This document shows, one piece after another, positions 30,502 through 41,556 of a stretch of DNA of 64,000 nt. Source of the DNA: Unio delphinus. Taxonomy: Eukaryota; Mollusca; Bivalvia; Unionida; Unionidae. Under the pieces are notes generated by a model. The model was not told where the DNA came from. It did not search any database and worked only from the letters and a program-made list of their open reading frames with translations. The DNA is taken from positions 16,864,001 to 16,928,000 of the forward strand of contig JAQISU010000179.1 of assembly GCA_029339505.1 (NCBI GenBank), given 5' to 3'. Position 1 is the stretch's first letter, and the number at the start of each line of letters is the position of its first letter. The position numbers were made by a program, and so were the translations under genes.

Positions 30502-30955
30502 GTTTTTGTATTTCTAATTTTGACATCGCAGAATCATATATATCTACCATCGCTGAAAACTCACTCTCTGATATAATTGTATCATCGAGCGATGACGATA
30601 TCAATGAGGATAATTGCGAGTATGCAGTGGACACAACATGAAATTGAATTATGTAGTCTTGTAGTTTCCGTTGGCTGCATGATGATATTTTTTTTGTGAT
30701 TATTGAAATAATTCCAGCGATTGTTGTTGCCGCAGAAATGCAAATTGGAACAGCTATCGGAGCCATCATTGTCACTGAAGACAGTATAATACCGGCTCCG
30801 GTGATTACACCACTCACAGCGTACACAGTAACATCAATTGCGGTAATTCTCCTGCGGTATTTTTTAATTTTCATTGCATACTCCTCAGACAAGGTTTTGA
30901 GTCTAGTTTGATACTCTCTGACCTGATCATAGCGATATTGCGATGATGAAATCAT
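30308..30955 (-). CDS. Two-transmembrane-helix protein, copy 2
   Basis: A 215-residue orthologue of the 15371-16015 gene. Both hydrophobic helices are unchanged and only about a dozen residues differ. It overlaps the mCP start by 194 bp as in copy 1, so the overlap is a fixed trait of the family. Confidence 0.6.
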   Translation of the reverse strand: MISSSQYRYDQVREYQTRLKTLSEEYAMKIKKYRRRITAIDVTVYAVSGVITGAGIILSSVTMMAPIAVPICISAATTIAGIISIITKKISSCSQRKLQDYIIQFHVVSTAYSQLSSLISSSLDDTIISESEFSAMVDIYDSAMSKLEIQKHEYNNNDNTDGITSTNSGEHKPSTNKHDLNNLNESRIQCEFPLSGPSEGDSASKITSVSQLAKY

Positions 30956-30984
30956 TTTTATTTTAAATACGCTATCGTTTTCAA

Positions 30985-31929
30985 TTACGATTTACTTAAA
31001 TTCGCTACGAATTCCACATACCACGTTGTTGAGACCCTAACCAAATTTTTATCAGTAGATGTAATTGTGAACTTTTCAGTTCTATCCTTGTCGATGATCG
31101 TTGAAATCGTATTATTGACCCCGGATGAACTGGACGATGAAATATTAAATTGAGACAATGGTGTTTCTAGTGTTAATCGATAAATACCCTTAACGGTTGC
31201 ATCTAATTTGTTATTTGTAGGTGACCACTTAAATGATCCGTGTTGGATCGTGTATACTAAGTTGTTGGTTTTCTCATGAGGAATTTTTGTTTTTTCAATG
31301 GTTGTTATCATCCTCGAAAAATCACCTTTGACGGCTTCGATGAAAGTTTTCGTCTCATCGATGGATTTTTTAATATCAGGGAGTTTTATTTCAATTTTAT
31401 CTAACGGGGTTCTAATAAATTTATCAATGATATTTCTACGAAATGCAGTAAACTGTTTTCCGTTTTCTTCAATTCTAGATTCAAGTGTTGTTAGTACAAC
31501 CACAGAATTGTTTAACTCATCGTTGAGAATTTTTAATCGATCTGTAATCCTCGAAACGAGTACACCCGGTTTGAGTTTACCCTGATCGGAAAATAACGCA
31601 ACGGTGTTCTCGATTGCGTTTTGTTGTTTAACTAAAATATCATCCAGAGAAATATTACTGGTTTTCAATTTACCCTGATCGGAAAATAACGCAACGGTGT
31701 TCTCGATTGCGTTTTGTTGTTTAACTAAAATATCATCCAATGACACATTACTGGTTTTCAATTTGCCCTGGCGATCTTGAAATACAACTATTTCATTGGG
31801 TTCAACACTTTCTAAATTCAACGTCTCAGCTATTTCATCTTTAATTTTTTTTGTTATATCCTTGATAGAATCAGGGGTTGCAGTGCCATCGGGTTTGGGT
31901 TTCAAAGATCTTCCCCAAATATCAATCAT
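30985..31929 (-). CDS. Fibre-like repeat protein, copy 2
   Basis: A 314-residue version of the 16046-17068 gene. The two 31-residue shaft repeats and the beta-rich head are kept. The segment after the shaft is replaced (VSRITDRLKILNDELNNSVVV... in place of the copy 1 sequence) and a block of about 60 residues is shortened, consistent with recombination or fast change in the coiled coil. Confidence 0.55.
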   Translation of the reverse strand: MIDIWGRSLKPKPDGTATPDSIKDITKKIKDEIAETLNLESVEPNEIVVFQDRQGKLKTSNVSLDDILVKQQNAIENTVALFSDQGKLKTSNISLDDILVKQQNAIENTVALFSDQGKLKPGVLVSRITDRLKILNDELNNSVVVLTTLESRIEENGKQFTAFRRNIIDKFIRTPLDKIEIKLPDIKKSIDETKTFIEAVKGDFSRMITTIEKTKIPHEKTNNLVYTIQHGSFKWSPTNNKLDATVKGIYRLTLETPLSQFNISSSSSSGVNNTISTIIDKDRTEKFTITSTDKNLVRVSTTWYVEFVANLSKS

Positions 31930-31930
31930 G

Positions 31931-32512
31931 TTATTGTAAAACTCTTTCTCTCTCTAAAAAGCGATTGCTGGTGTAGTCATTTACGACAATATGAGGTGGT
32001 TTTCCCCTTGGGTTACCCAAGGAGTTAGAAATAGCGTCAAGGACATTTAATACTTCACTGCCGCATATTGGTGGGTCATTGATTTGTTGTGTTGGTAGCG
32101 TAGAATACCAAGTCTTCATTGGAAATTGTTTTATGTAACGCATAAACTCTTTTGGTGGGGCTAATCCATATGAATCAAAATAGACAATCCCACGTGGATC
32201 AATAGCGTATGCAACCCAGTGAGTTCCAGGTCCGGTGCTGTTATCGAGATTAATAATACCTGTTTCAGTTTTGTTTGGTTGATGTGGTAATTGATCTTTC
32301 ATAAAAACACCTCTGAAATTTTTAATCACTAGTTTTTTAGCCGCATCCATTAAATCAAAATTGGACATGGGAACCATCGAAGATTTGGGGACCATAGGTT
32401 CCTCAATTAATAAACCGTTCCTGGTAGTCTCAGGCCTGATCCGTGAACGGATCTCCCGCTGTACCATGAATACGGGGTCCCTGGTAGTCTTAGACCCTTT
32501 CCGCTGTACCAC
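31931..32512 (-). CDS. Adenain-type cysteine protease, copy 2
   Basis: A 193-residue frame with the His (GTHWVAY), Asp (YFDSYG) and Cys (PPICGSE) residues all present. The extra N-terminal residues come from the enlarged repeat at the end of the overlapping pVI-like gene and are probably not translated; PMSNFDLMDAAKK remains the likely start. Confidence 0.88.
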   Translation of the reverse strand: MVQRKGSKTTRDPVFMVQREIRSRIRPETTRNGLLIEEPMVPKSSMVPMSNFDLMDAAKKLVIKNFRGVFMKDQLPHQPNKTETGIINLDNSTGPGTHWVAYAIDPRGIVYFDSYGLAPPKEFMRYIKQFPMKTWYSTLPTQQINDPPICGSEVLNVLDAISNSLGNPRGKPPHIVVNDYTSNRFLERERVLQ

Positions 32513-32967
32513 GAATACGGGGTTCCTGGTAGTCTTAGACCCAATCCGTGAACGGATCGTCCCTTTTTTTTATACCCTCGACCTTTCTTCGGTTCATATG
32601 ATTCAGCAATGCTCTGTACCGCTTTTGTTCCCAAGCCTCCAACTACCCCCAATGCGGCCGCTTTTGCTACTGCTGGGGCTGCTGCCGCAACCAATGCTGG
32701 TATTGCAGCAAACAACGGAAATATACCACCTGTTTTTATCATATTTTTGATAGCAGCCGAAGAGAGTGTGATCTGAACTCCTTTTTTATCCTTGAAAGCA
32801 ATATTGAAATGTTTTATTTGACGAGTTGTCAGCGATAATTTATTTGCACCACCAGTCATTTGATTAGGTTTCAACGTGATTGTGGTTCCACATTTTTTAG
32901 CCGATTCTGATTGCAATTTTTTGATTTGACCAGGAGTTAACGCAACACTAATAACACTATATGACAT
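32407..32967 (-). CDS. pVI-like protein candidate, copy 2
   Basis: A 186-residue orthologue of 17524-18003. The LTPGQIKKL/LTTRQIKHF repeats and the hydrophobic GGIFPLFAAIPALVAAAAP segment are kept. The C-terminus has three rather than two LRLPGTPYSWYSG-type repeats. The region before them (ESYEPKKGRGYKKKGR) differs from copy 1. Confidence 0.6.
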   Translation of the reverse strand: MSYSVISVALTPGQIKKLQSESAKKCGTTITLKPNQMTGGANKLSLTTRQIKHFNIAFKDKKGVQITLSSAAIKNMIKTGGIFPLFAAIPALVAAAAPAVAKAAALGVVGGLGTKAVQSIAESYEPKKGRGYKKKGRSVHGLGLRLPGTPYSWYSGKGLRLPGTPYSWYSGRSVHGSGLRLPGTVY

Positions 32968-33016
32968 TATACATAATAGATTGATTCTAATTCAATGAAA
33001 AATCGAGAAAAATCGT

Positions 33017-34426
33017 TCAAAGATTTTCTACTGGGGCATCTACCACTCTCATTCTTCCACCAACACCTTCGAGTAGCATTGATTTATCACTGAGAATGAC
33101 AGCAACCGCTCTATAATCAGCAACACCACCACGAGTCACATTAGCTCTAAAGTGTATATCAACAACAGATTGTCTCATCAAATCGAGATGTTCCAGTGAG
33201 AAGTAATAGATCGGATACAGATTTTTAAAATCATATTGTGATATTTGCAAACCGGTATCCACATTTTGATCGCGTGCCATAAATGACAACAGACGATGAT
33301 AAACTCGTGCAATATGATTTTCTGTGTAATTAAGTTGTATATCCTCGGATGGTTCCTGCTGGCCGTTTATTCTCAGTGAGACGTCTTTCACACCTAATTG
33401 ATCAAATATCATATGGCTGGAGAGTTGATTACTAACTCGGGTGTTATCCTGTAACGCTACGAATATATGACGTGGCGCAGAAACGCCTTGTTTTGATGCT
33501 AGGTTCCAAGTGAATAACCCGTTGATATTTGATTGCTTCACATCTGTACTCACGGTTAGCCAACTCAACAACGACTTTCCTCCTTGATCCATAAATGATA
33601 GTAATCGTTCTTCTGCGGTGATTGCTGGAGTCAACACTGGCATCCACAATGATATTTTTGTTAAATCGACTCTACCGGCATCAGCATTGGGGGCTGCAGC
33701 ATCTGCTGGAATCCTCCAAATTGCATCATTATCATCACTTTTTCGTACAAGCGATACTGTATGCTTCGCCCCGTAGATAACTTTTCTGACGTTTCTAAAG
33801 AATCCAAATATGTGATGCAGTGGAATCGCGCATGAAAATGATTTACGCTCTCCTTGCAACATTGCGTTTCGTGTTGCAGCTCCTAGATTGAAATTAGCAT
33901 CGTTGTTTATAATCATATTCTCGACATCAGCATCACTATTATCACGTTTTTTTGGTCGTCTTACAACAAATGGATTTCCTCCAGCGGTATTCTTACCATC
34001 TTTTGCAAACATCATAGAGGGTCCTGCTGATCTTGTATAATCATCAGAATATCTCGCTAACCCGATTATTGTTGTAGCCACATCAACATCACGATCTATG
34101 GACTCAATTTCTTTTCCATCAATGAGATATCTAGCACTCTCAAATAGCGCCATAATACCATTATTGACAAAACCGACTTGAGTACCAGCTGGATACGGTG
34201 CTGGTACAGCAGTAGTATCAGCAGCTGTTACAAGTTCTCCTTCTACTTCGATAAATGCTTCACAGGGTAAAAAGTATTTACTGGTATCATGGACTTGAAG
34301 ATCAATTCTTGCTCGACTATTTGAGTTTATGGCATGATAGGCGTAATATTGATAATCGCGTACAGAATCATTCTTGGGGACTGGGGCATCTATATCAAAT
34401 GCTGGATCAGGTGACCTTTTGAACAT
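33017..34426 (-). CDS. Double jelly-roll MCP candidate, copy 2
   Basis: A 469-residue orthologue of 18043-19455, uninterrupted. Differences cluster in surface-loop-like stretches (RRPKKRDNSDADVEN, LQGERKSFSCA) while strand blocks are nearly unchanged, the pattern expected for a capsid protein under constraint. Confidence 0.75.
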   Translation of the reverse strand: MFKRSPDPAFDIDAPVPKNDSVRDYQYYAYHAINSNSRARIDLQVHDTSKYFLPCEAFIEVEGELVTAADTTAVPAPYPAGTQVGFVNNGIMALFESARYLIDGKEIESIDRDVDVATTIIGLARYSDDYTRSAGPSMMFAKDGKNTAGGNPFVVRRPKKRDNSDADVENMIINNDANFNLGAATRNAMLQGERKSFSCAIPLHHIFGFFRNVRKVIYGAKHTVSLVRKSDDNDAIWRIPADAAAPNADAGRVDLTKISLWMPVLTPAITAEERLLSFMDQGGKSLLSWLTVSTDVKQSNINGLFTWNLASKQGVSAPRHIFVALQDNTRVSNQLSSHMIFDQLGVKDVSLRINGQQEPSEDIQLNYTENHIARVYHRLLSFMARDQNVDTGLQISQYDFKNLYPIYYFSLEHLDLMRQSVVDIHFRANVTRGGVADYRAVAVILSDKSMLLEGVGGRMRVVDAPVENL

Positions 34427-34517
34427 TTTATTCTATTTATCAGAGTCTAAATCGTAAAATCGTAAACGATTTTCCATTTTCATCGTGAAAAACGCTAGCG
34501 TGAAAATCCATAGGATT

Positions 34518-34949
34518 TCATCGACGTGGTTTTTTAAAGCCACTTCCCGCTATCATGTTTGCAATATTGCTTTGGTCCCCTTGATTTACCATCGACGCTA
34601 GTTTTTCATCTACTGCGTTATTTATAATTTTACTAACACTTGCAGGCATTTCTTCTGTAGACGGTAACGGTTTCTTTTTTCGCCTCACTAATGATGTTAT
34701 TTTATCCTTCGCAGTTGAAAACGCTTTCAAGGCAAGATCTCCAACAGCACTAATACCCTTATCACGAATAACATCAATGGCTTTCATTGATAACTGTTTA
34801 GCTAACGGCATCACTTTTGGGGCCGTTCTTGAAAAGAATCCTAAAATGGTATTGCCGAGGCCATCTCCATAGTATGCTTTATAAACTGGAAACCGTGAAT
34901 TAACTACATAGACGAGGGTTGGTTTATCATGATTGTAGTGTACGATCAT
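34518..34949 (-). CDS. Small basic virion protein, copy 2
   Basis: A 143-residue orthologue of 19510-19941, ending GSGFKKPRR. Upstream of its stop codon side lies a small hairpin insertion (34480-34520) that is absent from copy 1. Confidence 0.55.
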   Translation of the reverse strand: MIVHYNHDKPTLVYVVNSRFPVYKAYYGDGLGNTILGFFSRTAPKVMPLAKQLSMKAIDVIRDKGISAVGDLALKAFSTAKDKITSLVRRKKKPLPSTEEMPASVSKIINNAVDEKLASMVNQGDQSNIANMIAGSGFKKPRR

Positions 34950-34982
34950 TATTATAAAAACAATAGTGTTTTCAATTGTTAT

Positions 34983-35930
34983 TTAATCACTATGATACCC
35001 ATTTGCTAACTCGTCAATAAAATCTCGATATGTTTTGATATCCATGATACCGCCGGCAAATAACCGTCTACAGATATCAGCTGCTTCATTAATTATTTCC
35101 GGTGAATTATTTCCAGCTCGGAATCCTCCTACAAGAACATCTAATCGTGATATATCATTGATAACACTATCAGGACAAGTGTTTCCAATCCTTGGATTTT
35201 GCAGTCCACTTCCGCTATAACCAGCTGCTTCATCTAGTTTTTCTAAACCCGTTTCTTGTAAATAATCATAATCATCATCATCATCAGGTGGTAGTTGTTG
35301 TTTTTTAGGAGAGAAAGATATTTTCTTTGCAGGCTGCTGTCGCCACTTCTGCAATTTTGGTTGTTTAAACTCTTCGTATTGATTATACACGTGATCCACC
35401 GCATCGATATATTCGATGTATGATGCACTATCTGTCTTAATTTGACTTTTTTTAGTTTTGATTTTATAAAATATATCAGCCCAATGAATGAAATTCTTAA
35501 CAAACTTATGATGTTCTGGTTTCAACCATTTTTTTCTGTTTTCATAAGACGTAACAACAAGCTCAGGAATTTTTGTTGGGTCAGTCTTATCAATTGCTGC
35601 TAACCCTTCCTCGTTAAATCTCACGCGTAAATCATCTACTGTTCTCTTTGATTCCATTTGTTTTGTTTGTTCAGTTTTCGCTGCTATTTTTTCAAGTTCA
35701 CCAATAACAGATTTTCCCGTCTCGGGAACATCTCCCAGTAAAGCACGCTCTACCCCTTTCGTTGCTGTGGTTACTGGTTTAAACAACTCTTCAGACCCCA
35801 GAGCAAAATCAGTTTGTAAACTCTGTCGTTGTTGCAGTTTATTTCTTACAGATCCACGAATTGGTACAAATCTCTTAATTGCATCTAATCATTCACGAGC
35901 CAATCGGGTTGTTAATGCTTCATTGACCAT
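34983..35930 (-). pseudogene. Unknown acidic/basic repeat protein, copy 2, nonsense
   Basis: Corresponds to 19975-21069. A TGA replaces the Arg codon CGA of RLARERLDA, about 14 codons after the MVNEALTT start, a CpG-type C to T change. A 267-codon frame continues from an internal Met at 35786. The Asp-run module is single here, and the middle (VVTSYENRKKWLKPEHHKF) is unlike copy 1. The C-terminal 90 residues are well conserved. Confidence 0.75.
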
Positions 35931-36411
35931 TATTTGAAATCAGAAACCGTTTTTCAATTGTAAAACAATTTTTCAATCCCGACCTAACACCATCGTGCAA
36001 CTCCTTTTTTGACATCAGTGACATGTCGGATGATTTTTAACACAGTCATGGAAGTGCTATTTCATCGTGAGACACCTTCTATCACTGATGGAGAAAGTGT
36101 GGAAATTGTATATAAAATAATTAATACCACAGTTTCTCCACTTTTTCGACATGTCGGATGATTTTTGATACGGTCATGAAAGTGTTATTTCATCCTATAA
36201 CAGCTTCTATCAATGATGGAGCAAGTCACATAATTGTATATAAAATAAATAATACTGTGAGCTGCTCCATTCTAGTTTTGATCAATCTGACACATCGTCC
36301 ATCGATTTTTGACACATCCCTTGAGGGTCGGCTAAAATAAATGATAAATGATCGGGCAATCAAAAAATGAGGGTCGATGATAAAATGGTCGGGCAATCAA
36401 TGGTCGGGTAA
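35931..36411. promoter_or_regulatory. Control region with hairpins and iterons, copy 2
   Basis: The same architecture as 21070-21454. Arms are 36090-36102/36127-36139 and 36218-36230/36256-36268, and TATATAAAAT lies in both loops. Arm sequences differ from copy 1 but pairing is largely retained. Degenerate TCGGGCAATCAA repeats follow at 36328-36420. Confidence 0.55.
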
Positions 36412-36801
36412 TCAAAATTGAATTAACGCCCGTAGGTTTCTAATTTTAGAGTTGACTTCTTTTTTCAATTCGTATTCGTTACCTAATTCTTTTCGTATTC
36501 CTTCTACGATAGTATACAACGGAACGAACACACTGATGTCACTGGAAAATTAAAGAGAGTCTTTAATAGAATTCTGAATTCTTTTGATGAGTGCATACTT
36601 CTTGGGTAGCATATATTTGTTAGTGCTAACCCCGTATTCTATATCCTGAAAATCAGACACAATTTGATCAGGATTTAATCCATCTGATAGTTTGATATCC
36701 TGATTTTTCAATTTTGCTATTTCAACTATGATGCTATTCATGTTTTCAGAATTCATTATTCTATAAGAATGACATATCTCTAATTGAAAAATATGACGCA
36801 T
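36412..36801 (-). pseudogene. Unknown small protein, copy 2, nonsense
   Basis: Orthologue of 21455-21856. A TCA to TAA change stops it after 83 codons (...IQNSIKDSL). The remainder is still recognisable to a TGA at 36412. The TAATG-like junction with the HNH gene is replaced by separate overlapping codons. Confidence 0.65.
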
Positions 36802-37280
36802 CAGATATAACTAAATTGAACTTTCTGTCCGTTCTTTTTTGAAATAGCAGATCGATAAATCCCCTCTGCAACTTTTCGTACTGAGGGTCCACAAATATCG
36901 AAAAATTTACCGGCTTCATATATTGATTGAAATATTTTTTCTTCGTTCAAAGATTTTACTGGTCTCGCTTTTTTTGAACAAGTGCCAGTCCTTCCTCGTT
37001 TGGAATTCTCACTCTGTGTGATAGCTTGCAGATTGGATACAGAATTATTCTTTGGATTAGAATCCTTGTGATCAATAACAAAACCATCCTCGATCAAACC
37101 ATAATGACATTCATACACGAAACGATGATTGTAATATTTTTTCTTTCCAACAGTAAAGAACAAATACCCCATACCATTATCCCACCCAACTGGGTTCTTC
37201 AGTCTACGGTTTCTGACAGTACCATCACTAGATGCCTCATAATTTGTAATCAAGGGGTGCTGTCTGAATTCTTGGTTCAT
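36801..37280 (-). CDS. Homing-type HNH endonuclease-like protein, copy 2
   Basis: A 159-residue orthologue of 21856-22347. The HNH core is VIDHKDSNPKNNSVSNLQ; it is uninterrupted though more diverged than the capsid genes. GTATATATG is the start context. Confidence 0.75.
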   Translation of the reverse strand: MNQEFRQHPLITNYEASSDGTVRNRRLKNPVGWDNGMGYLFFTVGKKKYYNHRFVYECHYGLIEDGFVIDHKDSNPKNNSVSNLQAITQSENSKRGRTGTCSKKARPVKSLNEEKIFQSIYEAGKFFDICGPSVRKVAEGIYRSAISKKNGQKVQFSYI

Positions 37281-37290
37281 ATATACTATT

Positions 37291-37686
37291 CTATTGTTTG
37301 TCTAATTCAGTGTTTGGTTCAATAATTACATCACTGGAAAATCTTTCGATGTAGTCTTGCGGGGTTCTTATGATTTTATCAGTGACGTTATCAGGGTCAA
37401 AGACTTTTTCAGGGTCAAAATTTCTGATGGATTGTCCATTTTTTATTCTTTTATCATAATAACGCTTCAATTCCCTATATCGCTTACCACCACAATCAAT
37501 ACATAATTGTGATCTTCCCTTGACCCCAACCCCACATCGAATACAGGGTAACGGACCAAGACTTCCACGTCGAAAACTTTGCATATGATACCTACAGTAT
37601 TCATTTTTTCTGCATGATTTGTTACACGGGGTTACATTTCCCATCATGAGCCATTTGCATTGGTTCATTATACATAAATCTTTCAT
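37291..37686 (-). CDS. Cysteine-rich zinc-binding protein found only in copy 2
   Basis: A 131-residue protein. Three cysteine clusters are seen: CNKSCRKNEYCRYH (residues about 20-34), CIRCGVG and CIDCGG; the last two make a CxxC-x(12)-CxxC zinc ribbon. The C-terminus is charged and ends near EPNTELDKQ. No family is recognised; DNA binding or transcription control is possible. In copy 1 only about 97 bp separate the HNH and polymerase genes, and the flanks of the gap match the two ends of this gene (TAATTCA and TATACATAAATCTTTCATTT). Copy 1 therefore probably lost it. Confidence 0.6.
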   Translation of the reverse strand: MKDLCIMNQCKWLMMGNVTPCNKSCRKNEYCRYHMQSFRRGSLGPLPCIRCGVGVKGRSQLCIDCGGKRYRELKRYYDKRIKNGQSIRNFDPEKVFDPDNVTDKIIRTPQDYIERFSSDVIIEPNTELDKQ

Positions 37687-37710
37687 TTAAATGCTTGTTT
37701 TATATATAGC

Positions 37711-40700
37711 ATGAAGGAGTTCAAGAGATTGACTTCAAAAAATGCTAAAATCAATACCGATAGGGAGTTCAAGAGATTATTGAAAATCAATCCTAGATTT
37801 AATCTCGATAGACCCAAAAAACGTCCAATAGACGGAAATATGAAGGAGTTTAAGAGATTATTGAAAATTAATCCTAGATTTAATCGCGATAGACCCAAAA
37901 AACGTCCAATAGACGGAAACAAACGTAACAAACGTCCAAGAGACGGAAACATGAAAGAGTTTAAGAGATTATTGAAAATCAATCCTAGATTTAATCGCGA
38001 TAGACCCAAAAAACGTAACAAACGTCCAATAGACGGAAACATGAAAGAGTTTAAGAGATTATTGAAAATCAATCCTAGATTTAATCGCGATAGACCCAAA
38101 AAACGTAACAAACGTCCAAAAGACGGAAACATGAGATCACCATGGAAGGATGCTCAATTCAATCTTGATATAGTTTCTAATACACCCAAGAATAAAATTC
38201 TTGATAAACCCATCAGAGACTGTTTTAATGAATTCAAGCGGGATGGAGCATCTTATTGTTGGTCAACATTTCGAATTGATGGTGTTGTTGACGCTACCAT
38301 GAATGATGAAAAAGCAGCAGTGATCATTTCACGTATTGGGGAAAAAGTCATTTTTTCCGAATCAAATTCATTATCCGTGAGGATGGCAAATGGATTATTA
38401 GTGATAAATTTGAACCCATTCTCAGGGGCAAAAAAACTGTCACCGTGAATCAGGATTCAAAACCAGGAATTTTGACTGGAATTGATAAACCCTACTACGA
38501 AAGATCTTATCCTGTCACAGCAGTTGTTTACGGGATCTATCCGCTCAATGAAAAACCTGATATTTCAAAACTAGCACCCATGAAATATTCGACAGGGCTA
38601 AATTGTGTAGCAGAACGAATAATAGAACACTTCACAAATGCGTCCCGGGGAAATAAACTAACTGATCTAAGACGAAAAAAAATAACCGAGTGGGAGTTCA
38701 CTGTAAAAGAGCATGGGGCAACAATTCAGGATCTAACCAAATTAGAAACATCATTGAGATTTCCAATATCGGTAAGGACAATCACCGGTGAAGTATTAAA
38801 AGAACCGAAATATCAATCAAAAAAAGGAAACCCCATTGAAATTATTGATCATAACGCACACGCGTGGTCATCTGCAGTAACAATATTCCCACGGGATAGA
38901 ACCGTAAAATATATCCCCCAAATTGGAGAGCTTCTTTCAGAGCAGAAATTATTTGATGCTATTTACCATTTGAGTAAAAACGATCCCGTGTCAATGTGGC
39001 TATTTCATAGTAATTCAGACGAAGAATGCAAATTTGATCAGTTTGTAAGGCCTAACGGAGAATTATACCGTACTGAAGAGCTGCAGAATCAAATGAAACA
39101 ACTAGCTAGTGAGTTTTCTGGGGACGGAGAAGAAGACGATCAATTATTAGCAAACTGTTTCACAGTACCATCCATTGCAGCACATTTTTCTAGAAAGAAA
39201 AACGCGTGGAAACCAACACGAAGTGAGTTCTTATCAGATGTCAAATTGTCCTGTCTTGAATACAGCCACGGCGGATTATGGAACACAAAATACACCGCTG
39301 ATACCGTTATTTCAGTTGATATGATTGCGTGTTATCCAGGAAGTTTTCTTGGGTATGGAGAGTGTGAGAAATATTTCAAACGATTTGGACACCCTACACA
39401 CGAAATGACCCGTGTTGCGATTAATGGACCACTTCCTGATTTTGATTTAACCGGATTCGCTTGTGTAGTATCATTTGAAATGGCTACAGGACTTCATCCG
39501 TGTAGTTATCTTTGGATTGGTAAACACATGTCTGAAAAACACTGGATGCCAATAGTGTTATTACGGTATATGCTTGATTGTAAGATGTTAAAATCATTAA
39601 TTGTCAGTGAAGCAATTATATCCTATCGAGCACAGAAATCAGTCTGGTTACCCCAACCTGATCTAGAAAAAATAATTAGCGAAGAGCGAAAACTGTTTCC
39701 TGATTTTAATGAACAACAAATCATGGATTGGTCCCAACAGTTATTTGAAATCAGAAACAATGAAGCAAAAAATCTTGGACGAAGAATAATCGGTAAATTT
39801 ACCCAAGGTGGCAAAGATGATAATACGAAATATTCTTCACGATTGATTATAGACAACGCTGAATACGATTTTGTAATCGCGGATCTAACGAATAGGGGCC
39901 TATATGTCAATCGTAAGGACGCATTTCTGTCCGATGGAACCAAATTGGGTACAATTGTTACCTACAATGATGGATACCATCCGCAGTACACACACTTAAG
40001 AGCTTTTATGCTCGGTTATGCTTCTATCAATCTGTTTTCAATGATCAATAGATTTCCTACCACCGCAGTTAGAGTTGCTACTGATTCATTTTACATAAAT
40101 AGCAAAATGGCTGATTTTAAGGCTACTGGCAACGAGAAATGGGGATCATGGAGAATTAAGAAAGAAATGATTCATGATTATATTCCATCAGCAGATGTTA
40201 CCATTGAAAATAATTACTTAGAAAGCAATCAGTGTTCAGAATTTTCTAGTGCAAGACCGATTTCTGATCCAAAATGCCTGTATAAAACAGTTTATTTAAA
40301 CGGTTGTGGCGGGTCAGGAAAAACAACCCGGGCAATTGAGTTATTTCGTGGGAAAAATCCAAACATGATTGTGCTAACACCAACTCATAGACTTGCAAGA
40401 GAAATGATACAGAGAGGGGTAAATGCTTGCACTTATCACAGCTTTTTCCGATGGAAGGGAGATAAATGGACTCCTGAGCGCATGGGAGAGAAATTTATTC
40501 CTGAAATCATGATTTGGGATGAAATAGACACAGTATCCGAAGATGTCTTAAAAATATTTCTTGAGTGGTTGTTATTGAAGAATACAAAAGTCGTCATGTG
40601 CGGTGATCACGGGCAACCACCACCATTTGTCGGTGCATCTCCCCATGAATGGCTAAAGGGTTTTGTAGACTATTATGAAGAAATTGATACCGATCATAGA

Positions 40701-41354
40701 TCACTTGATAATGAATTAAAAGAATTGAAGAAACTAATTAGATTACAACCGGATAGAATCCAGTGTGAAATAACCCGTGAAATAATTTCGGAAACTCCCA
40801 TGAATGAGTTTTGGGAAGCGTGGAGACCAAATGATTTAATCATTGCAAGTAGAAAAAAAGTCAGGGACACACTTCAGATGAAGTTATTTGAATTGCATAA
40901 ACAAAAATTTGCAACGCTTCCAGTACCGTTATGTTATAGGCCATCGGACACACGAAAACAGAACATTGAAGTTGATATTCCAGGACAGAGTGAAAAGCAT
41001 ATTCTCGTATTAAATGATATTGTGCTGGTTGATATCAATGTCGTTGAAGATGCATTGCGTGCTAATAAATCCCCATCGACGCTAGGATACGCAGCGACGA
41101 TACATTCTTCACAGGGATTGACTATATCGGATACAATTGTTTGGATGGTAGATAATCGCATAGAATGGTCGAATTTAGTCTATCTTTCAGTATCCAGAGT
41201 ACGAAAAATAAATCAACTTCGAAGAATTGTCCTGACAGAGTCAGGCGATGATGAAATCATTGGCGATGATAATGACACCACAATAGATGATATTATTGAT
41301 AAAAAAAACTCTCCGGTTACAAACAACAAGACAAAAAAAACAACGAGAATTTGA
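37711..41354 (+). pseudogene. PolB-SF1 helicase, copy 2, frameshifted
   Basis: Orthologue of 22444-26121. An A tract in the early region (GGGGAAAAAGTC near 38340-38350) is one base shorter than in copy 1, so the first 245 codons (37711-38448) and the remaining 969 codons (38445-41354) are in different frames. Motif A VDMIACYPG, motif C VATDSFY, Walker A GCGGSGKTT and IMIWDEID are all intact in the second part. Four basic N-terminal repeats remain. Confidence 0.88.
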
Positions 41355-41556
41355 TATTGATGCTGAATTAATAATTACTCTGAAGCAACAACAGAATAAT
41401 CACTGCGCGAGTTGCAATTGTATAATGCGTTGGCAGTATTCGGATAAGGATCCTCGCCAATTCACCGTAGACAGAAAAAATAACAATCTCGGTCATGTCA
41501 GAAATAATGTGATGTTGACTTGTCTTGAGTGCAATAGACGCAAGGGTGCTAGTTAA
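41287..41556 (+). CDS. HNH nuclease module, copy 2
   Basis: Orthologue of 26009-26323, again in the +1 frame of the polymerase tail. The nuclease part is almost identical (CASCNCIMRW, GHVRNNVMLTC, CNRRKG). The junction has A8 and A8 tracts instead of the A7 and A9 of copy 1. Confidence 0.65.
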   Translation: MILLIKKTLRLQTTRQKKQREFDIDAELIITLKQQQNNHCASCNCIMRWQYSDKDPRQFTVDRKNNNLGHVRNNVMLTCLECNRRKGAS

